In this document: in pieces, positions 21,620 to 34,220 of the stretch
Numbering within the stretch: position 1 is the stretch's first letter
Layout: each line of letters begins with the position of its first letter
Origin: Phragmites australis
Taxonomy: Eukaryota; Streptophyta; Magnoliopsida; Poales; Poaceae
NCBI RefSeq assembly: GCF_958298935.1
Contig: NC_084929.1
Location: 3,100,001-3,164,000, forward strand
DNA length: 64,000 bases
Reading direction: 5' to 3'
Notes under the pieces: model-generated
The model's input: only the letters and a program-made list of their open reading frames with translations
The model's database searches: none
What the model was told of the DNA's origin: nothing
Position numbers and translations under genes: made by a program

Positions 21620-24440
21620 TCTATTAATTGGTGGATTAATATTAGGGCTAATGTGCACGTGTGTGCTGATAGTTCAATGTTCTCTTCTTATCAGATCACT
21701 AGAGTTTCTTTTGTCTTAATGGGAAATAGGCCTCATGCTCCTGTTCATGGTGTTGGCATAGTAGATCTGAAGTCCATTTCAGAAAAGATCGTGCAACTGA
21801 GGAACGTGCATCATGTCCCTTCAATAAATAAGAATCTAGTTAACAGTTCCCTTCTCTGTAGAGATGGGTTTAAGGTGGTACTCGAGTCCAATAAAGTGGT
21901 TCTATCGAAACATGGACTTTGTATTGGTAAAGGCTATGAGTGTGGACGCTTGTTCCTCTTTTCTCTTTCTGATTTTTCTAATAAATCTATGAACCATATT
22001 TGTGGCAATATTAATAGAGATGAGGCTAGTGTTTGGCACTCACAGTTATGTCACATAAACTTTGGTTATATGACTTGAATTTCCAGCTTGAATTTAATTT
22101 AGAATTTTTCATTGTCAAAGGTTCCAAATGTCAAAGTTGTGTGCAATCCAAGCAACCTCGTAAGCCTCACAAGGCAGGCGAGGAGAGAAATTTGGTAATG
22201 TTAGAACTCATACATTCAAATATTTGCGAGATGAAATGGTGTGTTGACGAATGGTGGAAAAAGATACTTTATGACTTTTATCGATGATGCATACCGATTT
22301 TATTATGTGTATTTGTTCAAATCAAAAGATGATGCTCTAGATTATGTAAGATCTACAAGGTAGAAGTTGAAAATCAATTGGAAAGGAAAATTAAAAGACT
22401 TCGGTCGGATCGTGGTGGAGAGTACTTCTCGAGTGATTTTGACTTATTCTGTAAGGAACCTAGAATTATTCATGAGAGAACATCTTCCTATTCGCCCTAA
22501 TCAAATAGGGTAGCTGAGAGAAAGAACCGCATACTGATTGACCTGGTTAATACCATATTAGACACTGTGGGTTTATCTACAACATGGTGGGGGATGCCTT
22601 GTTGACTTTGTGTCATGTTTTAAATAGAGTTCCTACTGAGAATAAGGAGAAAGCCCTATATGGAGAATGGGAAGGGAGAAAATCGACACTTTCTTATTTG
22701 CGCACTTGGGGATGCTTGGCGAAAGTCAATATACTAATAACTAAAAAACGCGAGTTGGGATCTAAGACAGTGGATTGTATCTTTCTGGGATATGCTCCGA
22801 TCATTGGAGCATTGTCTATAGGTTTTTAGTAGTTAAATCTAAGGTATTTGACATGCTAGTCGATACAATTATGGAGTCTAGAGATGCCAACTTCTTTGAG
22901 AACATATTTTCTATGAAAGATATACATAACATTTCTAGTCAAACTTATGATATAATTCCTAAATATATCACATCACTCGAGTATTCTAAGCAACCACTCG
23001 AGCTAGTTCCTGAGGAGGATGACAGTGAGGCTTCGAGAAGAAATAAGAGACAAAGGACAATAAAATTCTTTGATGATGATTTTACTATGTACCTTGTGGA
23101 TGACACTCCTAAGTCAATTTCAGAAGCTTATGCATCTCCAGATGCAGATTACTAGAAGGAGGTTGTTCGTAGCAAGATGGATTCTATTCTCGCCAACGGA
23201 ATTTGGGAAGTCACAGATCGACCTTATGGTTGTAAACCTGTAGGTTGTAAGTGGGTGTTCAAAAAGAAGCTTAGGCCTGATGGTACTATCAAAAAGTATA
23301 AGGCTCCGCTTGTGGCCAAGGATTATACCCAAAAAGAATATGAAGATTTCTTTGATACTTATTCACCTATCGCTCGACTGACCATGATAAGAGTACTACT
23401 TTTCTTGACTGCCTCACATGGTCTTATCATTCATTAAATGGATCTTAAGACAATCTTCCTTAATGGAGAGTTGGATGACGAAATCTATATGGATCAGTCT
23501 GATGGGTTTGTAGTAGAAGGTCAGGAGGACAAGATATGTAAGTTGCTGAAGTCTTTGTATGACCTCAAACAAGCTCCTAAGCAATGGCATGAGAAGTTCG
23601 ATAGAACGTTAACATCTACGGGCTTTGTTGTTAATGAAGCTGATAGATGTGTGTATTATTGTCATGGTGGAATAAGGGAGTTATTAGGTGTCTGTATGTG
23701 TATGACATATTGATTTTTGGAACAAATCTTGATGTGATTAGTGAGGTCAAATCATATCTATCTAGAAATTTCAATATGAAAGATCTAGGAGAGGCTGATG
23801 TGATCTTAAACATTAAGTTGATTAGAAGTGAGAATAGAATTACACTTTCGCAATTCCATTATATGGAAAAGATATTGAGCTACTTTGGCTACATGGACAG
23901 CAAGATCGCTCCAACACCTTATGATCCTAGCTTAATACTTTGAAAGAATAAAAGAATTATTAGGGATCAACTGAGATACTCCAAAATAATCGGATTACTC
24001 ATGTACCTAGCTAGTACTACAAGGCATGACATCTGATTTGTTGTGTGCAAATTGAGCCGGTTTACTTCTAACTTGGGTGATGATCATTCAAATGCGCTTG
24101 ATCGAGTCATGCGCTACTTGCTAGGTACTATCAATTTTGAACTTCACTATACTAGGTAACCATCAGTACTGGAGAGTTATAGTGATTTAAAATGGATATC
24201 CGATATTGATGAGATAAAGGCCATAAGTGGATATGTATTCACTCTTGGCAGTGCTGCTATTCACTTTGACAATAACTGTTTGATTATTACAGTTCATAAG
24301 GATAGCCAATATATCCTCAAGACATGTAAAGAGAAGATTGAAATCTATCAAAAAAATTGAGAAACTCTGGAATGATAGCGTTGAATTATATCCAAATAGC
24401 TAAAAATCTAGCAGATCAATTTACAAAGGGACTATCATGA
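21620..24440 (+). pseudogene. Copia pol pseudogene (PR-IN-RT-RNase H)
   Basis: Protease remnant with NWWINIRANVHVC (about 21627; the expected active-site Asp and Gly residues are altered). Pre-integrase segment with VWHSQLCHINFG and CQSCVQSKQPRKPH (about 22030-22175). Integrase with RSDRGGEYFS (about 22400). Reverse transcriptase with VGCKWVFKKKLRPDGT (23240) and SLYDLKQAPKQWHEKF (23555), where the YVDD motif reads YVYD (about 23695). RNase H with MYLASTTRHD (24000) and NLADQFTKGLS (24410). Several stops and frameshifts (for example 22078, 23155, 23437, 23713) inactivate it. RNase H is internally shortened. Confidence 0.9.
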
Positions 24441-25034
24441 AATGTGATAGATATGCATCGAAGGAGATGGGTGTGAGACCTATGTGAGTTATACAGTAGT
24501 GGTAACCCAACCTATGTGATCGGAGATCTCGTGAATTAGGACCTGGAAAGAACAAGCTATTGGTTAACTGAAGGAGAATACGATACAACCCACTCGAGTA
24601 AAGATGTAAGACTCTCAAAATCTGTGAGGCAGGTTGGCTATTGCCTTAATGTGTTATGTTGGCTTTAATTAGTGAAGATGCTAATCTATAGGGCATTCTT
24701 GAAAGAACACACCTATATGAGCCTGACTATTGGTCGCGGTCTATGAGACTTGGGTGATCTCTAATAAACTCATGAAGAGACCATGGTGTATGAGTTATAT
24801 GCTCCATCCGCGGGGTAGCCTACTGGTAGTCAAGTATCAGTTATGACTTCAAGTGAAACTTGTTTGCACAAGACTTACAATTCAAGATTTAGTCCATTGT
24901 ACAAGTTGTAAATGGGTATAGCTTGATGTTTTAGGTGGATGTTCAACTTAACAGTCTCTACTGAAACACTGGTATATCAAACAATATTGAGAAAAAGATA
25001 AATCTTCATGGGACTTTGAGATCTAGTGGGGGAT

Positions 25035-26144
25035 TGTTAGAATATATGGGCTTAGCCCATTATATTTGTATAATTTTAAATAAATCTTAAATGCCCAACC
25101 ATGTGAGCAAAGTGTATATTCTTTAGTCCCATCTTACTAAAAGAAGTGGATGGAGACCAACTTAAAAGGGTCTCTCTCCTCCACCCACTTAGCATGTGTA
25201 GATAAGAGGATTAGAAAAACACATGCGTGCGCTTGCTCGCCTCGCCAAGTCATGGCCGAGGCCGGGGCAGAGGGTGCGGGTGCACAACACCTGCGTGAAT
25301 GGTCCGTCAAAATTAGGTCTAGTTGCTTGCGCAGGTCCGACCTTCTTTTTGCGGTTTCTTTCTTGTTACTGTGTGGGCAAACAGATAAATATATAGAAAT
25401 TGTGTTGGTCAAGACGCCGATCGTGGCGGCGTAACCGTCTCCGATCGTGGTGCGTCTCAACCGTGCAACTCTCCCTCTGTATATATCTGCTAGCCGCCGC
25501 ACAAAGGAGAGATGTGAGACACCACACACAATTAGGGTTTTACCAATTTCTCTCTACTGCGCCATCGCACGTAGTCTACTCTATCTCGCTGCACCGGCGT
25601 GCATCGATGAACGGGAGAGCAGGTCTTTGGAACCCGTCGCCCTTGGGCTTCTACACTGGGAGAGGACGAATAAGGTTTTTGAGAAGCGCTCGTCGCGACT
25701 GCTCACGATCTGCTTCCTCTACATCATCTCGATCTGCTTCCTCTACATCATCTCGATCTACTTCGATTACTTCATCTTTATCATCGCCTACTGGATCGAC
25801 ATCACGGTGGCCTATACATCGACTACTTCACCTTCATCATCATCTACTGCATCAAGCATCGACACCACGGGGCCGTCTGCATCTCGCGTCGCCATCGGGT
25901 ACGTATGTAAATCCTACTCGAGTATATCTGCTAGTTGAGTACGTAGTTGAATATCTTGTCAAGGACATGTTCTAGTCGAGACGTATTGAGACTTGTCGAA
26001 TCCTACTCGAGGCCAGTCAAATTTAGTCGGGACTAGTCGGAGCTAGTCGGAACACAACTGTTATTGATTATTTGCATCCGTTCTTATTAATTTTATATCA
26101 GAAATTAAATTAAATTATATCTGAAAGTGCTATTACTTCCAACA
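25035..26144 (+). repeat. 3' LTR of the copia element (1,110 bp)
   Basis: Starts TGTTAGAATATATGGG after a purine-rich tract and ends ACTTCCAACA. Contains a triplet-rich TCTACATCATCTCGATCTGCTTC repeat near 25715-25770. A run of tandem AGTCGG words (TAGTCGGGACTAGTCGG) precedes the end, near 26020-26050. Confidence 0.85.
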
Positions 26145-26174
26145 TAAAACATATATGCAGTTGCTAGTATAGAA

Positions 26175-28005
26175 AAAAATTCTAAGACACGCACCTTTCA
26201 AATTAGGAGTGTTTGCATATGCATTTATTCCATGGAGAAATAAGATTTGCACATTTCAATGAATGTATCAAGCTTGGACATTTAAATGTAGTAAAATCTT
26301 ATATGGTTCCATACATTGAATCTAGCAGTGTAAACACATGCACTCCGTGTAAATGGCTCGCGTATAGCTGGCACCAATAAAATAGGAGAGAAATGAATGA
26401 AGGCAGAGGGAAAAAAAACTATTTTCATATGTCATCTGTATGACTTTCTTAAGAAGTCAATGGTTCTTTTAGTATTGTTCCATCGAATAGAGTAAGCTTA
26501 TGTTTATTACGTTGTCCCAAGGATATATGAATATTTATGAAAACCTATAATTTGTATCTTCCAGACTTCCACACTAGGTGTGTTTAGGTATACATTTATT
26601 TTTGGGGGAGCCTCTCAAAATATTTGTTTAGGTATACAATTATTTTTGGGCGAGCCTCTCAAAAACTATGTAATGTGTATCTTAGATACTAGCATATCTG
26701 GGTGTGCATTCATTTTGTGTGAACCTCTCAACAACTGGGTACAACTTGCAAAAGCCAAAGAACTATATATAGCTGTAACTTCAACTTATTCAATAGTGTC
26801 CTATACGGTTCCTAGTAATGATTTTCTTATTTACTACTTCCAATTAGTACATACAAGCTAGCACCCCTTCTATGCTGGAGGATGTCAAATGGTCAAGGAT
26901 TTGTGGATCTCACGGTTCATTGATTCATTCCATGAAGAAATTTGGAGCTTATAACTACATTTAGTGGGTGCCAGAGGAATCTATAGGATGTCTTTTTCAA
27001 GAGAAGAATATACTAGGATTATATGAGTCATGCATAACATGTGACGCCCTATAAAGGTGGCTAGAAAGGAGATAAATCAACCAGGACAAATAAAATAGCA
27101 TTTTTTATCTTTACATTGTTATCTGCATGATTTTTATATAGAAATGTATATGTTTGTTTTTAATTTATTCCCATCTTGCACATAGTGTATTTGATTACAT
27201 ATAGAAAAAAAATCTGAGATGTGAATCTTTCAAATTCGGTGTGTTTGCATATGCATTTATTCCAGGGAGAAATAAGATTTACCCCTTTCAATGAAGGTAT
27301 AAAAGGTTGAACCCTTCAAATGTACATAGTAGCATCTATATATGGTTCCATACATTCAATCTTGCATTTTATACACATGGCACTCCATGTACATGATTCA
27401 CATGCATAAATCTGGCATCCATAAAATAGGAGAGAAATGAATGAAGACAGGGAGAAAATAATTTTCATATGTCATATATATGCATGACTTTCTTAGAAAT
27501 TCAATATTTCTTTTAGTATTGTTGCACCAAATAGAGTAAGCTTACATTTACCTTGTGCCAAGGATATCTGAATATTTATGAATTCTTCGACACAAGGTGT
27601 ATTTGGGTGTGCATTTATCTTGTGGGTGAACCTCTCAATGTTTATGAGATATCTAAATATTTATTAGAAACTATAATGTATATATTCGACACTAGGTGTA
27701 CTTGGGTGTGCATTTATTTTGTGTGGACCTCTCAACAACTGTATACAACTCACAAAAGATAAACAACTGTTTATAGCTGGAACTTCAACTTAATTCAGTA
27801 GGATCATATACGTTAACCACTTAATCTCACAATACTTTTGCTATTTACAGCTTCCAATTATATACGAGCTGGCATCCTTTTATGTCTGTGGAAGTCAAAC
27901 GGTGTGGATCTCACGATTCATTCCAAGAAGAAATATGGAGCTAAGTACTACATTTAGTTGGTGCCACAAGAATATATATGACATCTCTTACAAGGGAAGA
28001 ATATA
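26175..28005. repeat. Tandem duplication of an unknown AT-rich unit, about 1 kb each
   Basis: Copy 1 (about 26180-27200) and copy 2 (about 27205-28005) share a long ordered series: TGTTTGCATATGCATTTATTCCA, GAGAAATAAGATTT, TGGTTCCATACATT, AATAGGAGAGAAATGAATGAAG, TTTTAGTATTGTT, AATAGAGTAAGCTTA, CCAAGGATAT, GAATATTTATGA. Inside each are shorter repeats built on GGTGTGCATT-ATTTTGTG and CCTCTCAA. Spacing and divergence suggest an old duplication. No coding potential. A relative lies at 16334-16482. Confidence 0.8.
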
Positions 28006-28017
28006 TAAGAATATATG

Positions 28018-28201
28018 CAGAGGTGTAGCAAGGGCCCGCCAACCCTAGGCTGTTGCCTAGGCTCCACTGTGGCCTACATGATGACTATTGTCTAACTGGA
28101 CTTTGGTAGTTTCAGCCCGGGCAAAATCAAAGATGGGTTGGTTGATATTTAACCTGGGTAAAGTTTGTTCAGGGTGTCCAATGTTTCTGGCTCCACCCGT
28201 G
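28018..28201. mobile_element. Small non-autonomous hAT-like element (184 bp)
   Basis: The ends CAGAGGTGTAGCAAGG and (reverse complement of the right end) CACGGGTGGAGCCAG form imperfect inverted repeats. The flanks AATATATG (28010-28017) and AATATAAG (28202-28209) match at 7 of 8 bases, as expected for an old hAT 8-bp duplication. Confidence 0.65.
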
Positions 28202-28862
28202 AATATAAGAGACTTCATAAGAAATCTCAGTACTCTTATCGTGGTCGCATTCGTCACCCGTAGGGATGTCCATGTCGCCCTTTGGTTGGCTGTCGTCCGA
28301 TTCATTACCAGGGAAGTTATAGCCATTCGATCTAGGCTTATAGGCACTATCTTTGACTCCGAGAACCCTCCAGCACTGACTTCGGCTCGCTCCGCTCCTA
28401 GAACCCTCCATCACCGCCACCACCAAAAGCTCCGAGCGACTCCGGCTCTGTGCGCCATCACCGCATGTAGCCTCCTCGGCTATGCACCTGCCATCACCGC
28501 CTCCACTCCCGATTCTCAACCCCCACCTCTGTCTCCACCACCGCCACAAGCGTCTCGGCCGTTCATCGACCTTCTTTGGCCGCCGCCTTGTCTCTCAGTC
28601 TCGATCTCCCCCGGAAACCACTGACTGGGGCCGCTGCCTCCCTCCCCCTGGCTAGAGATCCACCTAGAGTGTGGCAATTCCGTGCTTGGTAAACCCTAGA
28701 CTGGCGTGGGATGGAGAACAATGATGAAAGCAAAGGTGAGCAGCGCAAGACGGGGTGCCATCGCCACGAACCTCCTCCGGTCAGCCAATCGTGGCTTCCC
28801 GATGTGTAGCTCACATGGCCAGGTCAACGCAAGTGATGGTGGACCCGGGCTCTTGGTCGACG
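28202..28862. other. GC-rich spacer split by a retrotransposon
   Basis: C/T-rich, with overlapping Pro/Ser-rich frames on both strands (such as 28088-28624 plus and 28549-28169 minus) but no domain I recognise. It was continuous with 34216 onwards before the retroelement at 28863 inserted. Confidence 0.4.
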
Positions 28863-29099
28863 TGTAATGCCCTAGAAGTCCTTTGCTTAATAGGATCATA
28901 GTGATGTTAAACATGTGGTTTAGTTGTTTAATTTGATTTATTCATATCGTTCAACTTGAATAATATCATGTTCTTAACATGCTTCTATGTTGTTTCTTCC
29001 GTGTTGCTCTATATATATGCTGCCAAAAATTTTATAGTTTGGCTTCTTGTAGTGTAGTTTAGTGGGATCCTAGGATTTTGGGATTCCTGGGGTGTTACA
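28863..29099 (+). repeat. 5' LTR of the short-LTR element
   Basis: Starts TGTAATGCCCTAGAA and ends GGGTGTTACA; about 90 percent alike to 33980-34215 by eye. Confidence 0.9.
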
Positions 29100-30488
29100 G
29101 TTAGTATTAGAGTCTAGGCTTTAGATTCTAGGTAAAATAAGATTTAAACTGACACACTTGCACATATAGGAAGGGTACGGGTTTTCATATCTTGCATACC
29201 ACTTGATATTGAAGTGAAATTTATTTTAATTCTCCTATTATTCTAATGTTTGAGGCAGTATGATGTTGTTATCTACAATTGAAGATACTTATTTGTTCCT
29301 GTATATGCATATGCTTGCATTTGGCTCCTAATGGTGTTTTTGTTGTTCGGTATACCGTTAAGGTGTTGTAGTTACTGGTGTTGAGTGGTGATGATGCTAA
29401 GAGGTTTTCGAAGTTGCCACAGTTTGTAGGATTCAAGAAGTTTTGAGAAGCCAATAGAGTAAGTATAGTCAGACAATACATATGGGTTGAGTGGAAGGTC
29501 CCTGCAATGCCTTTTCTGCATTGTTGAGTAAGGTTGCCTGAGTGTTAGGGTTATGACCCAACTATCCATATTTCGAAGCAAATAGTTGAGTGACGGATGG
29601 ATTGGCCACCATGCCGTGCACCCTAACTATTTGCTCTCAACATATCGGAGTGGTGGATCATTGTGTGCCTTGTCCTATAGTGGAGTGGTGACATTTTAAC
29701 CTAACCTTAGCATGGTGTAAGGTTTTCCCCTATAGCGCAGAGACAAACTTTTGCCGACCATGGAGAAATGATGAGAGTAGGACCCACGAGGAGTTCCTAG
29801 CAGTTTGGAGAGGTGGTTGCACCCGTGTGACTGAGGATTATGGGCTGGTTAATTTGAAACCTAGTGTCTAAGCATAAAAGTTGATGCTTTTGTGTCTTTT
29901 TGGATTACTCGTTGTGTTCTCCTGTGGCCAAAGAGGCTATACAGTTTATGGGATGTTCCTTTCTAGTGGCCGTAAAGGCTAAATTGTACTAGTTCTGAGT
30001 GGTTTTCCAGTTAGCCTAGTGGAGTGGTCCACATGTTCTAGAAGTAGGAGTCGACTAGCTGAGTGGAGGTAGTTGGGTGTGTTCGAGTGATGCTAGTGGA
30101 GTGTCATCTTTTTTAAGGTTGTGACGGTGATCTATTTTCCAAGGATAGAGACCTGGAGTGTTGTAGGTTGGTCCTTGTAAGGCTGAGACAGAGTTGTTAG
30201 TAAGTTCATGGTAGTGTTCCTCGTGGTGCGCTTGGCAAGCAGTCATCCCTATCATGTTGTCTAGTTTTTTTTAAGGAAAAGTTAGGGTTATACCTGGCCC
30301 TTGGTCTTGTGTGTTGTTTGTAGTTTGCTTCAAGACGGTGACCGGTGGCAACTGGATAAGATGCTATGTTGGTGCGGGTTTGTTTGAGTGTTGGTAGTCG
30401 ACCCAGTGGGTCTCATTCGTTGAGTGAGTCCCATGTTGGAAGGAGGTCTAAGTTGTTTTGGCTTAGTAGCTGGAGGCACAAAGAACCA

Positions 30489-31687
30489 CCAAGGTGAGGT
30501 CTCACCACTAACCTCTCTTCCAGTCACCTGTACACCGTCTTTACTTCGGAGCTTTAGTCACAAAGATAAGTGCCTCCGCGTCCCTGCACAATCTTCTTGC
30601 TGCCGCTCCACACCAAGTCAGAGAGTTAATAAGTTACTGGCGAGTCACCAAGACTCCAAGTTACCGACGTACCTCTCGGTACACGATTTAATCACTTCTT
30701 GATCTACTCTCTAGGTTCCAGCACCTAGGTACACTTCTCTCTAGGCCTATAAGCACTAATCATTCTCTAATGGTGTGCTTAATCGCATTGGATGAACACT
30801 TTTAGCACTTTGATGGCTTGGATGTCTTCTCAAGTGTATATGAGCTTCTCTAGACTCTAGCAACTTCAAATGACTAAATGGAGGGGTATTTATAGCCTCA
30901 ACCCCATGGGCTAGGTATTGCCCCAATGGCTCAAATTCATTGTATACACCGGATGATCTGATGTAAGCAACATAGTACTCACTGGACCATCTGGGGTGTA
31001 CATCTTCCAAAACTAGCCATTGGAACTCCATTCAAAGCTTCTGTGAACAGCGGATGTTTCGACGTGTTCACCAGCTCCATCGCCGGACCTTCCGGTGTGT
31101 TCAAATGAGTCATCTCGCGCCTTCCTCAGTGCAAAATACTCCAGCGTTGCTTTACTTCATCGCTTGACCATCCAGTGTGTTAAATTACATCAAACAGACT
31201 TTGACATCTTCTCTGCAACAAATCTCTAGCGTATACTCCGGTGTGCACAGTATCGATCGCCAGACCTTCCGGCGTGTAGTTCTACAGTCTTCCCACTACT
31301 GCAATCCTCTCTGCAACAATTGCTCTAGCATATACTCCGGCGTGCACACTTCAATCTCCAAACCTTTTGTCATGTATCATCTTTGAGATTCAACTCAGAA
31401 ATGCTCCAGTGTTCATATCTCTACATTGTCGGATCATCCGGTGTGTAAAAATACCTAGAAAGAAAACACTCTGGCGTTTACAACTCCTCTGCGTCGAATC
31501 TTTCAGTGTAGTCACTTTTCCTGGGATTTCTCCAATTCAATCAAACTTTATCACGGCTGTGGTGGCGTCTTAATGTATTGCATCTATGAGACATATGTAT
31601 TCTTGACAAATATGTTAGTCTTATTGACTATGCTGTCATTAATCAATAAAATCACAATCATAGTCTAATAGAGCAATTTTCGCTACA
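30489..31687 (-). repeat. 3' LTR of the nested element (left copy)
   Basis: Shares with 32173-33372 the ordered blocks ACTTCGGAGCTTTAGTCACAAAGA, GCCGCTCCACACCAAGTC, TTACTGGCGAGTCAC, TATAAGCACTAATCA, TTCTCAAGTGTATATGA and ATCTTCTCTGCAACAAAT. Confidence 0.85.
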
Positions 31688-32172
31688 ATCTCCTCTTTTT
31701 TGGTGATTGATGACAACACAACCTAAACAAGTGGCAAGTAATAAATAATAACAATTGTAAAGAGTACAAAATCTTATCACATTGTTTGTATGCATATTCT
31801 TACCACTTAGTCCCCATTTGTTGTGGCTCCCCCTTTCTCTAACCACTATCTCTCTTGATCGACCTATGCAAAAGTTTCTCCACCTTTGTCAACCTTCATG
31901 TATCTTGCACTTTCTTTGGTCATTATAATTCTCCCCATTTATCAATAATCTCCCCAAAAGACATAAACTCACGTTGAACTTAAGAAAAAAACATTAGAGT
32001 ACATGGGAGAGAGCTTCATAAATAAGGTAGAGAGACAAACTCGGCACAAAAAATTTTTATCCTGTGGTATCGGTGGCACACAAGCCACCCCTAATCCACG
32101 TTGGAGCTCCACAAAGGATATACTCTCGGTCACCAAGTCTCTTCCGGTCATGACTCTTGAGATATCAAGTCG

Positions 32173-33372
32173 CCAAGATAAGACCTCAAGCACTAATCTC
32201 TCTTCTAGTCACTTGTACGCTATCTTCACTTCGGAGCTTTAGTCACAAAGACAAGGGCCTCCGCATTTCCACACAGTCTTCTTGTCGCCGCTCCACACCA
32301 AGTCGGATGGTCAACAAGTTACTGGCGAGTCACGAAGACTCCAAGACTCCAGCGTACACTCGGTATACGGTTGGATCACTCCTTAATCCACTCTTTAGGT
32401 TGCAGCACCTAGCAACACTTCTCTCTAGACCTATAAGCACTAATCACTCTCTAATAGTGTTCTTAATCGCCTTGGATAAACATTTTTAGCACTTTGATGC
32501 CTTGGATATCTTCTCAAGTGTATATGACTTCTCTGAACTCCAGCACCTTTAAATGACTCAATGGAGGAGTATTTATAGCCTCAACCCCGTGGATTAGCCG
32601 TAGCCCCAACTGCTCAAATTCACTATATACACTGGATGATCTGGTGTAACAGGATAGTACTCACCGGACCATCTGATGTATACATCTTCCAAAACTAGCC
32701 ATTGGAACTCCACTCAAAGATTTTGTGAACATCGAATGTTTCAACGTGTTCACCAGCTCCATCACCAGACATTCTGGCTTGTTCAAATAAGCCATCACAT
32801 GCCTTCCTCAGTGCAAAATACTCCGACGTTGCTTTTCCTCATTGCTGGATCATCCGGTGTGTTAAACTACACCAAACCGGACCTTGACATCTTCTCTGCA
32901 ACAAATGCTCCAGCGTATACTCTAGCGTGCACAGTACCGAACATCGAACCTTCCGACGTGTAGTCTTTCGGTCTTCCCACTGTTGCAATCCTCTCTGCAA
33001 AAATTGCTCCAACGTATACTCCGACATGCACATTTCAATCGTCAGACCTTCTGGCATGTACGATCCTTGAGCTTCAACTCAGAAATGCTCCGCCGTTCAT
33101 ATCTCCATATTGTCGGATCATCCGACGTGTAAAAACACCTGGCAAGAAAACACTTCGGCGTTCACAACTCATCTGCGTCGGACCTTCCGGTGTAGTTATT
33201 TTTCCTAGAACTTCTCTAATTTAATCAAACTTTGTCCTGACTACGGTGGCATCTTAATGTATTGCATCCATAAGACTTATATATTTTTGACAAACATGTT
33301 AGTCTCATTGACTATGTTATCATTAATCACTAAAATCACAATCATGACCTAATAGTGTCATTTTTCGCTACA
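32173..33372 (-). repeat. 5' LTR of the nested element (right copy)
   Basis: Direct repeat partner of 30489-31687; many point differences, so the insertion is not recent. Confidence 0.85.
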
Positions 33373-33979
33373 CTAGATAGGTTGCTCTAGTTGGCGATAT
33401 TCTAGTGGAGACCGTTGGTGCTTGTCTGTTTCTCCTTTGAGAGGTGTAGGAGATCGGATGGCTAGGTCATCTTCGTCAGGAAGTTAAAAGGCAGGTTTTT
33501 GAGAAGGGATCCTTTGTGCTCAGTTCCAGTAGTAAGCGGTATGTCCTAGAGGCATTTTTGTGGCCACGCTTGGTTGTCGGGCAGTTTTGGTCATGTAGTG
33601 GAGTTTTGACTATTGTGGCCAAGGTTTTGTGTAGCATATTGTTCTTCTTGAATGAGTTCCTGAAGTTTGAGAGTGGTCTTCGAGACCTGGAGTTTGGGAT
33701 CGAGTTTTGGCCGATTGTGGTGGAGCAGGATCTTAGAGTTGAGTGCGCCTAGTGCGTAGCTCGGGATCTTCGGTGCGTGTCCAATGGCAGAATGTCTTAT
33801 AGATTGCAAGATCCCGAGATGAATTGTTCCGAACGAGAAGTGTCTTGAGTCCCTGAATAGTTGCTTCCGATATACCTTGAGCTCCTTGAGATTTGTTGTT
33901 CAACCGTCCTCTTTTTCGTTCCGTTTCCTTTTTTGGAGTGGGTGAATTCAGGGATAAATTCTCTTTAAAGAGGGGATAA

Positions 33980-34215
33980 CGTAATGCCCTAGAATTTATT
34001 TGCTTAATAGGATCATAGTGATGTTAAACATGTGATTTAGTTGTTTAATTTGACTTATTCATATCGTTCAACTTGAAATATATCATATTTTTAACATGCT
34101 TCTATGTTGTTGCTTTCGTGTTGCTCTGTATATACGCTACCGAAATTTTATAGTTCGGTTTCTTGTAATGTAGTTTAGTTACATCCTAGGATTTTGTGGT
34201 TCCTGGGGTGTAACA
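33980..34215 (+). repeat. 3' LTR of the short-LTR element
   Basis: Starts CGTAATGCCCTAGAA (first T mutated to C) and ends GGGTGTAACA. Followed by the CGACG duplication. Confidence 0.9.
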
Positions 34216-34220
34216 CGACG

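Larger units (their letters stand above)
20795..26144 (+). mobile_element. Ty1-copia retrotransposon with two LTRs, gag deleted, pol decayed
   Basis: Both LTRs start TGTTAGAATATAT. The 3' LTR follows a purine tract (AGTGGGGGAT). Between them lies pol in the copia order protease, pre-integrase, integrase, reverse transcriptase, RNase H. The flanking TGAAA (20790-20794) and TAAAA (26145-26149) could be a mutated 5-bp duplication. The 5' LTR is fused by deletion directly to the protease region, so the LTR 3' end, primer-binding site and gag are gone. Confidence 0.88.
30489..33372 (-). mobile_element. Nested LTR retroelement, internally deleted (Sirevirus/copia-like), with CCGGA/TCCGG-rich LTRs
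   Basis: Two direct repeats of about 1.2 kb (30489-31687 and 32173-33372) end on the plus strand in TTTTTCGCTACA or TTTTCGCTACA. On the minus strand they therefore begin TGTAGCG. Next to the left copy is a minus-strand purine tract (AAAAAAGAGGAGAT) preceded by TGTTGTCATCAATCACC, the typical end of the internal region of Sirevirus-like copia elements. The about 490-bp internal region has no pol. The LTRs carry many CCGGATGATCCGGTG-like words and a TATTTATAG promoter-like word. Outer LTR ends and a target duplication could not be fixed. Confidence 0.75.
28863..34215 (+). mobile_element. Short-LTR retrotransposon without recognisable coding region, with a nested insertion
   Basis: Two LTRs of about 236 bp lie at 28863-29099 and 33980-34215. 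The 5-bp duplication CGACG (28858-28862 and 34216-34220) is perfect. After the 5' LTR comes a tRNA-Met-type primer-binding site (TTAGTATTAGAGTCTAGG, from 29101; consensus TGGTATCAGAGC). Before the 3' LTR is a purine tract (AAAGAGGGGATAA, 33967-33979). The interior (29119-30488, 33373-33966) shows no gag-pol, so this looks like a non-autonomous or internally decayed element. A second LTR element interrupts it at 30489-33372. Confidence 0.9.
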
